A stretch of DNA of 34,221 bases from UBA6186 sp050012295 (GCA_050012295.1 JBEKHL010000012.1:1-34221); one strand, 5' to 3'. Counted from the first letter of the stretch, positions 1 to 9,572 are shown. The notes: generated by a model from the sequence alone, not told the origin. Made by a program: numbers and translations.

Positions 1-603
1 AATAAAACACAAGCTAAAAAATTGTTTAGTTTAATAATGCTACAACGTAAAATTGAACCAGTTGAAGAAAAAATTATTGATCTGATTAATAACGCTCAAA
101 AAAATGGCATTAAAGTTTTAGCTTTAACTCTCTGCTCAACTGGAGCATTGGGAACAATAGATTCTCTAGAGGATTGGCGATCTAACGAACTAAAGCTTTT
201 GGGATATAACTTTGATAAATCCTGGCACACACTTGCTAAAAAAACTTTTAAACAACTACCTAACAAAGAATTGAACAAATTTGTGGCTTTTCAACAAGGT
301 GTTGTGTTCACAGGGGGCGTGTCTAAAGCTGATGCATTAAAAGCTTTTTTAAACTATGCAGCAATTAAACCAAAAAAAATTTTATTTGTTGATGATAAAA
401 AACATAATCTAAGGGCTGTTGAAACATTTGCTGTGGCAAAAAATATAGATTTTTTAGGTATTGAATATACTTTTGTTCAAGATTCTAAAATAGAACCCAT
501 TAATAAAACTCGCGCTAGGCTACAATTTGAAATTTTAGAAAAAAAACATAAATGGCTTTCGGATCAAGAAATAGATGCAGAAATAAATAAAGCTAAAAAT
601 TAA
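1..603 (+). CDS. HAD-like DUF2608 family protein, 3' part (5' end outside window)
   Basis: The frame is open from the first base of the window, so the N-terminus lies upstream and the apparent TTG start at 22 is not the real one. The visible part has the HAD-type motif IV LFVDDKKHNL, where the paired aspartates help bind magnesium, preceded by GVVFTGGVSKADAL. This order is typical of the DUF2608 branch of the haloacid dehalogenase superfamily, found mostly in intracellular bacteria. The catalytic DxD motif I and any signal peptide would lie before the window and cannot be checked. Members are presumed phosphatases or hydrolases with unknown substrate. The C-terminal tail is rich in Lys and Glu. 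The family call is from remembered motif layout, so it is fairly but not fully secure. Confidence 0.75.
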   Translation, partial: NKTQAKKLFSLIMLQRKIEPVEEKIIDLINNAQKNGIKVLALTLCSTGALGTIDSLEDWRSNELKLLGYNFDKSWHTLAKKTFKQLPNKELNKFVAFQQGVVFTGGVSKADALKAFLNYAAIKPKKILFVDDKKHNLRAVETFAVAKNIDFLGIEYTFVQDSKIEPINKTRARLQFEILEKKHKWLSDQEIDAEINKAKN

Positions 604-635
604 ACCAATCGCTAGATGTTTTATAGGGTTTTAGA

Positions 636-641
636 TATAAT
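636..641 (+). promoter_or_regulatory. Possible -10 box (TATAAT) of the 1650-aa gene
   Basis: A perfect TATAAT lies about 34 nt before the ATG at 675. No convincing -35 hexamer is seen 16-18 bp upstream. In such AT-rich DNA the match could be chance. An AAGG ribosome-binding site lies at about 663-666, in front of the ATG. Confidence 0.3.
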
Positions 642-674
642 ACAATAACATTTTTTTACTATAAGGTTAGAATT

Positions 675-3600
675 ATGACAGGAACAGTTGGAGAAGCACA
701 GATAACTACTTTGTTTGAGCAATTAAATGATGCTATGTCCAAAAAACAAACAGAACACGCTGTGTATATAAAAAATGAGATTCATTTATTAATAAAGCAA
801 ATATTTAAACAAAATAATTCGTTACTTTGGGCATGTGTTGTAAAAAATTTTTCAAGCATGTTTGAACAAAACTCTAATATACCAATTGATAAATTAGCAA
901 TATTGTTTAAATTTGATGCAGAAGAAATTGACCTGCTTAATTATTGTATTTTAAAAAAAGATTTTGGTCTTATTCGGTTGGCATGTTTACATCCCCCAAT
1001 ATTACAGGAAATATCAGAAGAGCTTGAGCGAAGTAGAACAACAGTTAAATCATTTATAATAAATGCAAAAAATATTCTTATAGAAAAAATGCATCTAAAC
1101 ATAACCATAAAAGATGTTGATGAATCGTTTGAACAATTTAACATTGCCGTTAAAAACGGAGATGTTCTTAAAGCAAAATATCATTTTGGTATAATTAAAG
1201 CTAATTTAAATAATCAAATGTATGAAAATAATCCAGAACAGTATGCTAATATTTTGCAGAAATTATTCAAGGTGTTATCATCTAACATTCAAGAAGAGAA
1301 AGCTTTTAATTCATTGTTGATTACTTTGTTGCAAATTAAAGGAACCCTTTTAAATTTTGTTACCAAGTTATTTAAATCTGATAATCAGCATATGTGGTTA
1401 TTAATTTTATTAGATATGAGTTTGCTTGGGGATTATGCAAGGAAGTATGGTTTAAGCTCTCTTGAGTTGGCTAATTTTAAACAAGCGGTGAAGAAATGCT
1501 TATTAGATAAAAATGAAGCGAAAGTGCCTGAAATAGATCCTAAGCATTTGATTATATTGCAATTGTTTAAATTTATTGATTCATGTATGTATTTAGATCG
1601 TGAAATCGCAATAAAAGAGCTAATCAGTACAATTAAAATGATAAAAGTGAACCCAGACAATTATTTTTATCCATTAGGGTTTACAGAGATCGATTCAAGA
1701 GTTCGCATGCTTTTTAATTTAAATAAATATGGAACAGAATTAGATTTGGCAAAAGCAGTTATAGATGATTGTGATTTGTTAGAATACTTGCAATTGGAAG
1801 GACTATATTCTGCTGAAGATGTAATTAAATTTAGGCAAAATATTAAGGATGATATAACATCTTATTTTAATTGTTCTGTCAAATTAGATGAAAAACTAGA
1901 ATTTTTAAGATCTGAAATACTTAATTGGCAAGAAACAGAGTCGCAATCTATAAGCAAATTAAAAGTTTTAAAATTTAGAGTTTATCAGGTTCTATTGGAT
2001 GCACATCTTAAAAGAGATGTTGAAGATTTTAGAAAAATAGTTGAATTTTGTAAAAATATTGTTAAGGAAATGAATCAAAAAGGTCAACGTAATATAATAT
2101 TAAGATTTTTATCTGAATTTACAGCCGCACAACATAACAAGGTGTTTTTGGCTTTAGATAAAGATGATGATAAAGAATTATCAAAATCTTTTGTTGATAT
2201 GATTTTAAAAAGATTATACGCAGAAGAAAAGAAGATGCACCCAGATGTGGATGATTTATTTGAAAGCGTAAGCGTTAGGATTAAAGCAAAAATTGATTTT
2301 GATAATGCGATTTCTAAATTTCAACGTGAGTTATATAATACAATAGGTATGTCTGCCGATGTTTCTTTGGTGCAAATAACAGAAGATTTTAAAAACAGTC
2401 TTCCTTATTCCGAAGCAATACAAAAAACATCTAGTAAGTTAGAATTGTCTGAAATTCAAGAAAAAAGCAATAATCCAGAATTATTTAAAGATTATTGCAT
2501 TTGTATGTTTGTTTATCTAAAAAATCAATTTCAAGAGAATAATAAGAACAAATTTTTTGAAGCTCTGTTGAGTATAGATGAGTTTATGCAAAAAATATAC
2601 ACTAGAGAACCAAACAAGATTGCTTGGATTTTAAGTATCATTGGTGTTGGTACAGATTTTGAGTATAAATATATAAAATATATAAACGTTAATATAAGAA
2701 CATACTTTTATTTATTGCAATCGACCGAAGATGATAACGAACTTAAAATTAATAGAATTAAATTGTTGTTAAATATTATTAATTTTTCAGATATGAGTCA
2801 ATTTGATTCAAAATATTATGAGCGTATTCGGGAATTTAAAAAATGGCTTTTAAATAAGCATGGATATAAGATTGAACAAGAATTTAAACAGTTACAGAAA
2901 CATTTAGAATGTTTGGTTGGCACTCAAGAAAGTTATCGATTATCATGTGTTGATATTGAATACCACAAATGTATGGCAATGTTAAGCTATCAACAATTAT
3001 TTGCTAATACGTGTGATGCTATAGGTTGCGGCAGGTTAGGAAGAGCGATAACATTAATAGCAGCCAAATATAGTGTCATAGAAATTTCTGATATAAAAGA
3101 ATCATATATAAATGAAAATTTTGTTATGGTTAATGATATGTTTGATGGACAATTTGTAACATCTGTTTTCACTTCGCAAAATGATTTATTGTGGTGTTTA
3201 ATTAATAACAAAGATTTTACATATTTTGCTAAACAAAATGGAATACACAATGGAAATAAATTAACAGAATTAAAACAAAGTTTAAATTTATCAAACCCTT
3301 TATTACCTTCGGTAGATCAAATAATTAAACAAGTTAATTCTGAGTTCGGAGGACAAAAAAGTTTTTCAGATTTGTCTGAATTTGCAGTTTTTAGGGTGAA
3401 CACAAAGGGTCGTGATTATTTTTTACGTATAATTCCTGATGATTTTGTTGAAGATCTTAAATTAACAGTGGTCTTTTTGAAAGAATTTGTTCAAAATAAT
3501 CAAATTGCAATTATATCTAGAATTACTAATTTAGACAGTAATGATTTACGCTTATTAGTAATATTATTAAAAAATGATAATGTAGAGCTAACATGCTTAT

Positions 3601-5627
3601 ATTTATTACAACAGATGCAAATATCTAGCTTGGCGCATAATAATTTACAAAATCATGAAGATATACAAAAGTTTTTTAAAGCAGTTCGTTCTGTGTTAGA
3701 AACTGAATCGAATAAGATTGTTTTTTCTAAAAATGATATGTTATTAAAAGATACAAATTCCACCTTAATTCCTGGGTTGCAAGAAGGTAAATTGATACCA
3801 CAACAAGAAGCTATTCAAATAGAGTGGTCCATAAGATTTTTTCAATATTATACAGAACAAGATGCAGAGGCTTTTGGTGAATTACTAAAATTAGAATTAG
3901 AGTATGTTGTCAATGCATTTAGAAAAAATATGGGATTAGCTATAATTCAAGCGTTAAAACTTAATAATTTACAAACAGAACAATTATTTAAGGCGCTAGA
4001 AGCTAACGATAACGACGAAATTTTGAGAACTTTAAAAAATATTAAATTTGATGCATTTAACAAACATCATGGCTTGTTTTTATATACTTTTAACAATAAT
4101 GAATTTTCCAAAAAAATCTTCGAAAAACTTGAGATTAGTGAAATTGACATTACTAATCCATACAAGTTGGTTACGACAGTAGCAACTGAAAGTGGTGTTA
4201 TTGTAGAATTTGCTAAACGTTTAAAAGAACAATCTAATAAAGGTGCCAATTTACAAGTATATAACAGAACTATAACAGTAGGAGCTAAATTACAAGAGTT
4301 GCATGATGCATTAATTGTTCCATCAAAAGACGATTCTAGCCATTATCATGATTTATACAAAAATATGCAAAGAATTTGGTTGGACCATCTATTGGCGCAT
4401 CGTTTCGGTGTCGATGGGGACGTAGAGCTTAGTGGGTTGCACTATAAATTAAGTGGTAGCTATTCGCAAACCATGGTTAAAGAAGCACAAGTTTCATTCG
4501 AAAGATTTTCTAAATCACCAAAATATCATCAAATTTTAGATACAATTAAGACAGAATTATTTGGTGAATTTGTTGAAGAAGAAGCTTGGAAACAGCTTAT
4601 ATTAAATCTACCAAAAGATGTAGAAAATATCTCTGCTAAATGGGATGCTGATAATTTTACGAAACAATATAATGGAAGCAATCCAATTAGTATTCCTATA
4701 AATCTTATTATAGGAGACGAAGGACATGCTAATGGCGCTATAATATTTTGTGTAAACAGTAAACATTATTGTATGATGGTTGATAGAGGTGGCGATGTAT
4801 CTGATGAACAATGTGGGTTAAGTATATATGAAGTTAAAAATTCAGAAAATATAAATAGTTTTGCAAAAACATTAATTGAATCAAATTCATGCAACATTAA
4901 TTTAAATATACTTAAGCAACAGCAAGAATCATTAGGATCAGTACATTTACATACTATTAAGAAAAAATTACAAAAATCTGGAAATTGTGGATTTAGTTCT
5001 TGCGCTAAATTATTGATACAGGGATCACAATTTGCAAGGGTTTTTATGTATGCTATAAATGCGGGTAAAACTCAAGAAGATGCTGTTTTATTAGCTGCTA
5101 AGTCCAGTAACCTGATTGCAAAAGAGTTTTCCAGTGATGATAGAAGAGAAATGATGCATAGGTATATCATAGAATGTAATGATAATAAAATAGAGCATAA
5201 TAAAATATTATTAAGTAAGATTTATTTGAAATGTAAAAACAAATCCAAATATGCAAGCGTTATGGAGCTATTTAGTGATTTTGCTATAAATTTTACAGAA
5301 GAAGATTTAGTTGTGGGCAGAAAATCATTAATCGACGATATTAAACAATTGTTGATTAGTGTGGGATTTTTATCTATTTCAGAAGAAAAATTAAACGAAA
5401 TATCTGAAGAAATATATACAAGCTATTTTTCAGGTACCTTATATGGTCAAGATAGTAAATCTCTTAAGGGTAAAATATTGGAACTGAAGAAACTCTTAAC
5501 AGAAGGGCCAAGTAATGAAGTTTTATTTGGTTTTTCAAGTAGTAGTAATGGTACTGTGGAAGAAGAACAACAACCAACTTCAACCAGTGGAATAGTTAAT
5601 AGTAAATTGAGATTAACTATTAATTGA
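675..5627 (+). CDS. Giant orphan protein (1650 aa) with C-terminal cysteine-protease-like signature
   Basis: I recognise no named family. Most of the protein is predicted helical and Lys/Glu/Asn-rich, with no signal peptide or clear membrane segment. Degenerate blocks recur with the theme LLW-x-LI-x(3)-DF-x(3)-A: near residues 49-70, 84-104, 238-262 and 836-860. This suggests a diverged helical repeat scaffold. Near the C-terminus are a His in GHANGAI (H1351), an Asp in MMVDRGG (D1370), and QKSGNCGFSSC with Q1433 and C1438. The order His, Asp, Gln, Cys with Gln just before a GNCG-type Cys resembles clan CE peptidases and acetyltransferases (ULP1/YopJ-like), although Gln sits five rather than six residues before Cys. 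I infer a secreted effector with a protease, deubiquitinase or acyltransferase-like domain; this is unproven. The last 30 residues are Ser/Glu/Thr-rich and look disordered. The ATG start has an AAGG site at a sensible distance. Confidence 0.7.
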   Translation: MTGTVGEAQITTLFEQLNDAMSKKQTEHAVYIKNEIHLLIKQIFKQNNSLLWACVVKNFSSMFEQNSNIPIDKLAILFKFDAEEIDLLNYCILKKDFGLIRLACLHPPILQEISEELERSRTTVKSFIINAKNILIEKMHLNITIKDVDESFEQFNIAVKNGDVLKAKYHFGIIKANLNNQMYENNPEQYANILQKLFKVLSSNIQEEKAFNSLLITLLQIKGTLLNFVTKLFKSDNQHMWLLILLDMSLLGDYARKYGLSSLELANFKQAVKKCLLDKNEAKVPEIDPKHLIILQLFKFIDSCMYLDREIAIKELISTIKMIKVNPDNYFYPLGFTEIDSRVRMLFNLNKYGTELDLAKAVIDDCDLLEYLQLEGLYSAEDVIKFRQNIKDDITSYFNCSVKLDEKLEFLRSEILNWQETESQSISKLKVLKFRVYQVLLDAHLKRDVEDFRKIVEFCKNIVKEMNQKGQRNIILRFLSEFTAAQHNKVFLALDKDDDKELSKSFVDMILKRLYAEEKKMHPDVDDLFESVSVRIKAKIDFDNAISKFQRELYNTIGMSADVSLVQITEDFKNSLPYSEAIQKTSSKLELSEIQEKSNNPELFKDYCICMFVYLKNQFQENNKNKFFEALLSIDEFMQKIYTREPNKIAWILSIIGVGTDFEYKYIKYINVNIRTYFYLLQSTEDDNELKINRIKLLLNIINFSDMSQFDSKYYERIREFKKWLLNKHGYKIEQEFKQLQKHLECLVGTQESYRLSCVDIEYHKCMAMLSYQQLFANTCDAIGCGRLGRAITLIAAKYSVIEISDIKESYINENFVMVNDMFDGQFVTSVFTSQNDLLWCLINNKDFTYFAKQNGIHNGNKLTELKQSLNLSNPLLPSVDQIIKQVNSEFGGQKSFSDLSEFAVFRVNTKGRDYFLRIIPDDFVEDLKLTVVFLKEFVQNNQIAIISRITNLDSNDLRLLVILLKNDNVELTCLYLLQQMQISSLAHNNLQNHEDIQKFFKAVRSVLETESNKIVFSKNDMLLKDTNSTLIPGLQEGKLIPQQEAIQIEWSIRFFQYYTEQDAEAFGELLKLELEYVVNAFRKNMGLAIIQALKLNNLQTEQLFKALEANDNDEILRTLKNIKFDAFNKHHGLFLYTFNNNEFSKKIFEKLEISEIDITNPYKLVTTVATESGVIVEFAKRLKEQSNKGANLQVYNRTITVGAKLQELHDALIVPSKDDSSHYHDLYKNMQRIWLDHLLAHRFGVDGDVELSGLHYKLSGSYSQTMVKEAQVSFERFSKSPKYHQILDTIKTELFGEFVEEEAWKQLILNLPKDVENISAKWDADNFTKQYNGSNPISIPINLIIGDEGHANGAIIFCVNSKHYCMMVDRGGDVSDEQCGLSIYEVKNSENINSFAKTLIESNSCNINLNILKQQQESLGSVHLHTIKKKLQKSGNCGFSSCAKLLIQGSQFARVFMYAINAGKTQEDAVLLAAKSSNLIAKEFSSDDRREMMHRYIIECNDNKIEHNKILLSKIYLKCKNKSKYASVMELFSDFAINFTEEDLVVGRKSLIDDIKQLLISVGFLSISEEKLNEISEEIYTSYFSGTLYGQDSKSLKGKILELKKLLTEGPSNEVLFGFSSSSNGTVEEEQQPTSTSGIVNSKLRLTIN

Positions 5628-5666
5628 GAATAAGAGGCGACGTTTCATAGTACTCTTATTCTATGA
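5628..5666. terminator. Hairpin between convergent genes, possible terminator
   Basis: GAATAAGAG (5628-5636) and CTCTTATTC (5653-5661) are perfect inverted copies. An alternative short stem pairs TCATAG (5645-5650) with CTATGA (5661-5666). The structure begins right after the stop codon of the 1650-aa gene and lies between it and the convergent 495-aa gene. No clean T-tract follows, so intrinsic termination is plausible but not certain. Confidence 0.4.
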
Positions 5667-5733
5667 AGCACGATTTAATAGTGTATTAGGTGCTATTTGA
5701 CAAGCGTAAGTCCTTTTTTTGCAACAAAGCTTT

Positions 5734-7221
5734 TTATTTAGGACTAGCTTTTTTAGGACTATATTCTACTTTTCTGGCACCATTTAAAGCTATTCCAAAT
5801 CTAATAAGCCCATCTCTTTGTTTATTAATTTGTTGATGTAGCTGTTCTTCATGATCCATATGGTGAGTAAAACCAGCAATTTTTTTACAATTTACATCAT
5901 AGACTATAAAGTGTACCCTAGATCCACTACCTTGATAATAATATAATTTATAATCACTGGCATCTACAGTTAAGCAGTCTGTTTTTGCTATACGTTCCGC
6001 TTCTCTCCATACTTCACCAGGAGAACACGGGCTAGAACTAGAAGCACCATCACAATGCCCAGAAATAATTTTATCTTCTTCTGGCAATTTAATTGTTTTA
6101 CGGCCAGTGCTTTTATATCTTTTAGTACCATATAATCTAGATGGTTCTACAAAAGCTTGCACTACTTGCTGAAATTCTTGAGAATCACCATTGCTTGCAG
6201 CTGTTTGAGCGGATTCTTCCTTTGTAGAAAAATGTTCGCAATACCATGCTATAGACATTTCTTTACTAGCGCCAGAATAATTTATAACGTGTTTCCTATA
6301 ATATTTTTGAGCCGCACCTTCTTTATCACTCTTTAATAAAATTAAAGTATATAAAGTACGTGAATTACCAAAAATAGTTCCTGGGGCAATGTTTCCACTA
6401 TCTTTAGCTGCATGTTTGATAAACGATGGATCATCAAATTTTGGTAATAAGTGTTGTTCTGTTGTTTCACCTACTGTTAAACTTTTTAACATACGTGTTA
6501 CTAATAAAGGCATATAGGGCATATCAGGATCTCTAGTTAAAGGGTTGCTAGAATCTGTATATATAGCAGGTACTAAATTACCTTTCTCATCATAATGAGG
6601 ATTAATTGTTTCTAAAAGAGTGGTAAACGGATTAATTTGTTGGTAATAAAATGCAAGTTCTTCTGCAAGTTCTCTTGATTTAACACTCAACCATATAATC
6701 ATTTGTTCTACTATATTTAAGAGTTTTTTAGGTATTTGATTAGGGAAACTAGACATATTACGTAAAGCATGTAACGTCATATGGTATAATTCTTCTATAG
6801 TAAATTTATTATCTTGATGGCGTTTATGCAAATAATAAGACAAAAGTTGTACACGTTCATTCGTTGTTCTTATTGTAATATTTTTTTCTAATGGTGTTGG
6901 ATATTTTTTATGTCCCCATTTTTCATGTTGGTCAATTTGCTGTGCATTTTCAAGAAACATATTTAAAGCTTGTTCGATCATTAAATCATTAAAGCAGTCT
7001 GAAACACCACTAGCAGAAAAATACCAATTAAAAAAAGCATTTAAGTACTCTAAAACCTTTCTTTGATCAATAAAATTCTTATTTTCTTTAGTATTAATAT
7101 ACCACGCAACAAAAAAACAAATTGGACCAGCTGGTATAGTTGATTCTTTTTTTAATTCTTTGTGTACGGATAATCTATCTTGTTTATCGTAAAACAATTT
7201 AAGGGTAATTAGGTCAATCAT
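5734..7221 (-). CDS. Hypothetical protein, 495 aa
   Basis: I do not recognise this protein. It is mostly helical in the first 230 residues, then has a stretch rich in Pro, Gly and Ser. A low-complexity GHCDGASSSSPCSPGE segment lies near residue 390, followed by a more beta-like end (YKLYYYQGSGSRVHFIVYD) and a His-rich THHMDHEEQLHQQ. No signal peptide and no membrane segment are seen. It is convergent with the 1650-aa gene and belongs to the set of large orphan proteins in this window, which I infer to be host-interaction proteins. The long open frame makes coding certain enough; function is unknown. Confidence 0.75.
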   Translation of the reverse strand: MIDLITLKLFYDKQDRLSVHKELKKESTIPAGPICFFVAWYINTKENKNFIDQRKVLEYLNAFFNWYFSASGVSDCFNDLMIEQALNMFLENAQQIDQHEKWGHKKYPTPLEKNITIRTTNERVQLLSYYLHKRHQDNKFTIEELYHMTLHALRNMSSFPNQIPKKLLNIVEQMIIWLSVKSRELAEELAFYYQQINPFTTLLETINPHYDEKGNLVPAIYTDSSNPLTRDPDMPYMPLLVTRMLKSLTVGETTEQHLLPKFDDPSFIKHAAKDSGNIAPGTIFGNSRTLYTLILLKSDKEGAAQKYYRKHVINYSGASKEMSIAWYCEHFSTKEESAQTAASNGDSQEFQQVVQAFVEPSRLYGTKRYKSTGRKTIKLPEEDKIISGHCDGASSSSPCSPGEVWREAERIAKTDCLTVDASDYKLYYYQGSGSRVHFIVYDVNCKKIAGFTHHMDHEEQLHQQINKQRDGLIRFGIALNGARKVEYSPKKASPK

Positions 7222-7352
7222 ACAATCTATATCTCTTTATATATTTTATTCTATTATCCTATAATATTGAGAAATAAATTACTATTGTATATTCTACATT
7301 TTTACCTATGGCAACATCTTCTACATCTTAAATAAATCTTTTAGCTTCTATC

Positions 7353-7571
7353 CTAAGGTTGTCTAGGTAAAATTGCTTTATATGGACTAGAAGCGATAGA
7401 TGTTAAACTCAATACCATTTCTGAATAATCTATTGCCAACAATTGACCAATAAACCCTCCCATTGAAGCACCAACAATATGAGCCTTGCTAATATTATAA
7501 GCATCTAAAATTGCCACAGCGTCTTTTGTTAGATCATCTGGCCACATTAAACGATTCAGTCCATTGTTCTT
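7353..7571 (-). pseudogene. Alpha/beta hydrolase remnant
   Basis: About 72 codons remain of a protein that is normally 270-300 aa. The fragment holds DAVAILDAYNISKAHIVGASMGGFIGQ, cited here by its key part: the GASMG nucleophile elbow (G-x-S-x-G) with the usual helix before it. Lost are the N-terminal strands with the oxyanion region and everything after the first helix past the elbow, including the acid and His of the triad. In frame, a stop lies at 7572-7574. No ribosome-binding site is evident before the internal ATG at 7547. It is best read as a decayed gene. Confidence 0.8.
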
Positions 7572-7961
7572 CTAAAATTGCATTGAAATGGGTATACAAG
7601 TATAATTCAATAATAATTCACAATTTCAGTTTAACCGTTAATACATGGATAGTTATGGTCGTGAAGAGAGAAATTTTTAAAAAAAAATTAAAACCTTTAA
7701 TTCCACCCCCTCCTAGTATAAAACAGGTGATTCCAAAATATTATTGTGAATTCCCTGAATCATCCCACCCTCCTATACCTACTCCGCTATTTCTGAATAT
7801 CCCGGCTACTATACCGGAAGTGCTGAACCACTATGAATCAACTGCTAATTGGGAAAAAGCTGAGAAATTAGCAGGGTCTTCTAAATTAAAAGAGCCAATG
7901 ATATGAGCATAGGCTCAGATTATGAGTCAAGATGCTTGTTTCTTGTTTCATAAGAGGTGGA
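7572..7961. other. Stretch without a convincing gene, likely decayed DNA
   Basis: This interval lies between the hydrolase remnant and the SIMPL gene. It holds only a weak small reading frame on the plus strand (entered separately). I see no RNA gene, repeat or terminator in it. Its position beside two gene fragments suggests mutational erosion. Confidence 0.5.
7655..7906 (+). CDS. Doubtful small proline-rich ORF (83 aa)
   Basis: From the ATG at 7655 the frame reads a basic start (MVVKREIFKKKLK), a proline-rich part with PLIPPPPS and HPPIPTP, then a short acidic/lysine-rich end. The open frame also extends upstream to 7511 across the antisense hydrolase remnant, which is probably accidental. 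No clear ribosome-binding site is visible. It could be a real small protein, a remnant, or chance. I recognise no family. Confidence 0.25.
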   Translation: MVVKREIFKKKLKPLIPPPPSIKQVIPKYYCEFPESSHPPIPTPLFLNIPATIPEVLNHYESTANWEKAEKLAGSSKLKEPMI

Positions 7962-8687
7962 TTAATTAACTAGATTAAACGTTACTGTAGTTACGACACG
8001 AATTTTTTTATAAATGCTACCCGCTTCATTATACTCTTCGTTAGGACTTGTAATACTAAATGCTCCTTGAACGGCATTTCTAATTTCCCCCACTCGTGAT
8101 CCTGAATCTTTAGCAAATTGTAAAGCGGCTTGTCTAGCACTTTGGGTTGCTTCGGCGATCATTTCGGTTCGTAAATTATTAAAGCTGGTAAAATAATAAC
8201 GTGGATTGGAGCTAATATTTACCTGTTGCTTAATTAGCTCGGCAGTTTGATTAGAAATATCTTTAAATATATCCACTTGTTTTGTAGTAACCTTTATGTG
8301 AGTAGTTACGATATAACGGTACTCGCTTTTTTCTGGTTCCCCGCCATATTCTCTAGTTTGACGATCAAATAGTACTGTTCCATCAAGAGTTATTTCTTCG
8401 TCTTTAAGATCTTTGGTTTTTAAAAAAGCCATAACAGTCTTTATGTCTTGATCGTTTTTCTTTTGTATTTCTACTAAATCATTACCCGGATTTTTGAAAG
8501 TAAGCATTAATACACCAGTATCAGATTTAACTTCTCGTTCGGAAAAGCCTTTTACCACAATGGCACGATCGCTAGTCTTAAATTTTTCAATAGATCGGCC
8601 AATAAAAAAACCACTAAGCGCTGTTCCTAAAGAAAAAATAGTTGCTACCATTACTATAATTAAAGGTTTTATTGTTGTGTCATTCAT
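7962..8687 (-). CDS. SIMPL domain protein (DUF541), membrane-anchored
   Basis: The 241-aa product starts with a short cytoplasmic end and one hydrophobic segment at about residues 8-30, which would anchor it in the inner membrane with the rest in the periplasm. The body follows the SIMPL (DUF541, BP26/YggE-like) pattern: a first strand IVVKGFSEREVKSDTG, a central region with TTHIKVTTKQVD and a helix after it, ARQAALQFAKDSGSRVGEI near the end, and a final VTTVTFNLV strand. BP26-type members form periplasmic oligomers linked to stress tolerance; the precise role is unknown. Length is normal for the family. It stands intact between decayed genes and is not obviously in an operon. Confidence 0.88.
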   Translation of the reverse strand: MNDTTIKPLIIVMVATIFSLGTALSGFFIGRSIEKFKTSDRAIVVKGFSEREVKSDTGVLMLTFKNPGNDLVEIQKKNDQDIKTVMAFLKTKDLKDEEITLDGTVLFDRQTREYGGEPEKSEYRYIVTTHIKVTTKQVDIFKDISNQTAELIKQQVNISSNPRYYFTSFNNLRTEMIAEATQSARQAALQFAKDSGSRVGEIRNAVQGAFSITSPNEEYNEAGSIYKKIRVVTTVTFNLVN

Positions 8688-8776
8688 TTTTAACCCCCTG
8701 CTTTCTTATTTTTAATTCAAACATATCAAATTTTCATAGACATATCTATGTTGACTTTTTTAAATAATTTTAAATA

Positions 8777-9286
8777 ATGGGAATAATAAGGATTATAAGA
8801 TGTTTAAAAATACAGAGCCAAAAAATTTTGGTAGCTAATAACGTTGTAATTTATCTTGAGCCATCTCAACATTGGTCTGCTAGAGGGTTGTTTGATCGCA
8901 ATAAAGCTTTATGGGGTAATTTTATTATAAAAACTCCAGTAGGAGATATTTGTTTTATTGGTGATTCTGGTTATAACGAAAAATTATATAAAAACATTGG
9001 CTCTAAATATAAGGTGTTTTTAAGTATAATTCCCATAGGAGCTTTTGTACCGCGTTGGTTTATGAAAGATGTGCATATAGATCCAGAAGAAGCAGTACTA
9101 GTACATAAAAATCTAAAATCAACCTATTCAATAGCTAGCCATTTTCAGACTTTTAAACTAGCATCAGATGGTTATCTGCAGCCTGTAAACGAACTTAATC
9201 TAGCACTTCAAAAACATCAAATTTCTCAAGAACAATTTATAACTCCAAATTTTGGTAAAGCATATTGGTTTAATGCTAAAACTTAG
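8777..9286 (+). pseudogene. Metallo-beta-lactamase-fold hydrolase, N-terminally deleted
   Basis: The 169 codons match the C-terminal half of the MBL-fold family related to NAPE-phospholipase D and UlaG/RomA. Seen are SQHWSARGLFDR, FIGDSGYN (the metal-bridging Asp), IIPIGAFVPRWFMKDVH, DPEEAV and SHFQTFKL (a late metal His). The family is usually about 330 aa, and the N-terminal half with the HxHxDH zinc motif is absent. A stop codon lies in frame just upstream (8771-8773). Without the main metal site the product should be inactive, so I call it a pseudogene. The remaining half has no internal stops, which suggests recent truncation or an alternative role. Confidence 0.8.
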
Positions 9287-9290
9287 AGTT

Positions 9291-9509
9291 TTATGGTCTA
9301 TGGTGCGGTGAATGGTGGTAGTAATAATGGCCGTTGTGATAGTATCTATAGTAAGGCATTCCCCCTATAACTATAGATTCTTCTACAAATGGTTGGGCTG
9401 GATATACTACAACTGGATTAGGACCTTGATAATAAACTCTTTCTTCTGGTACTACTGCACAAGCACTTAGCCCTAGGGTTATAATAGAAAGACTTAAAAG
9501 TTTTATCAT
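9291..9509 (-). CDS. Small lipoprotein, Tyr/His-rich
   Basis: The 72-aa product starts with a short signal sequence ending in the lipobox LSAC, so Cys17 would be lipidated and the protein anchored in a membrane. The mature part is unusual: Pro/Val-rich, then YYRYYHNGHYYYHHSPHHRP at the C-terminus, a run of Tyr and His that could bind metal ions. AAGGATC lies a few bases before the ATG and supports the start. It ends 4 nt from the end of the convergent MBL remnant. No family recognised beyond small envelope lipoprotein. Confidence 0.72.
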   Translation of the reverse strand: MIKLLSLSIITLGLSACAVVPEERVYYQGPNPVVVYPAQPFVEESIVIGGMPYYRYYHNGHYYYHHSPHHRP

Positions 9510-9572
9510 TTTTAAGATCCTTGTTTATTCCTGTTTTTGAGTTATTCAGATAAAATATATATTTATATTATA

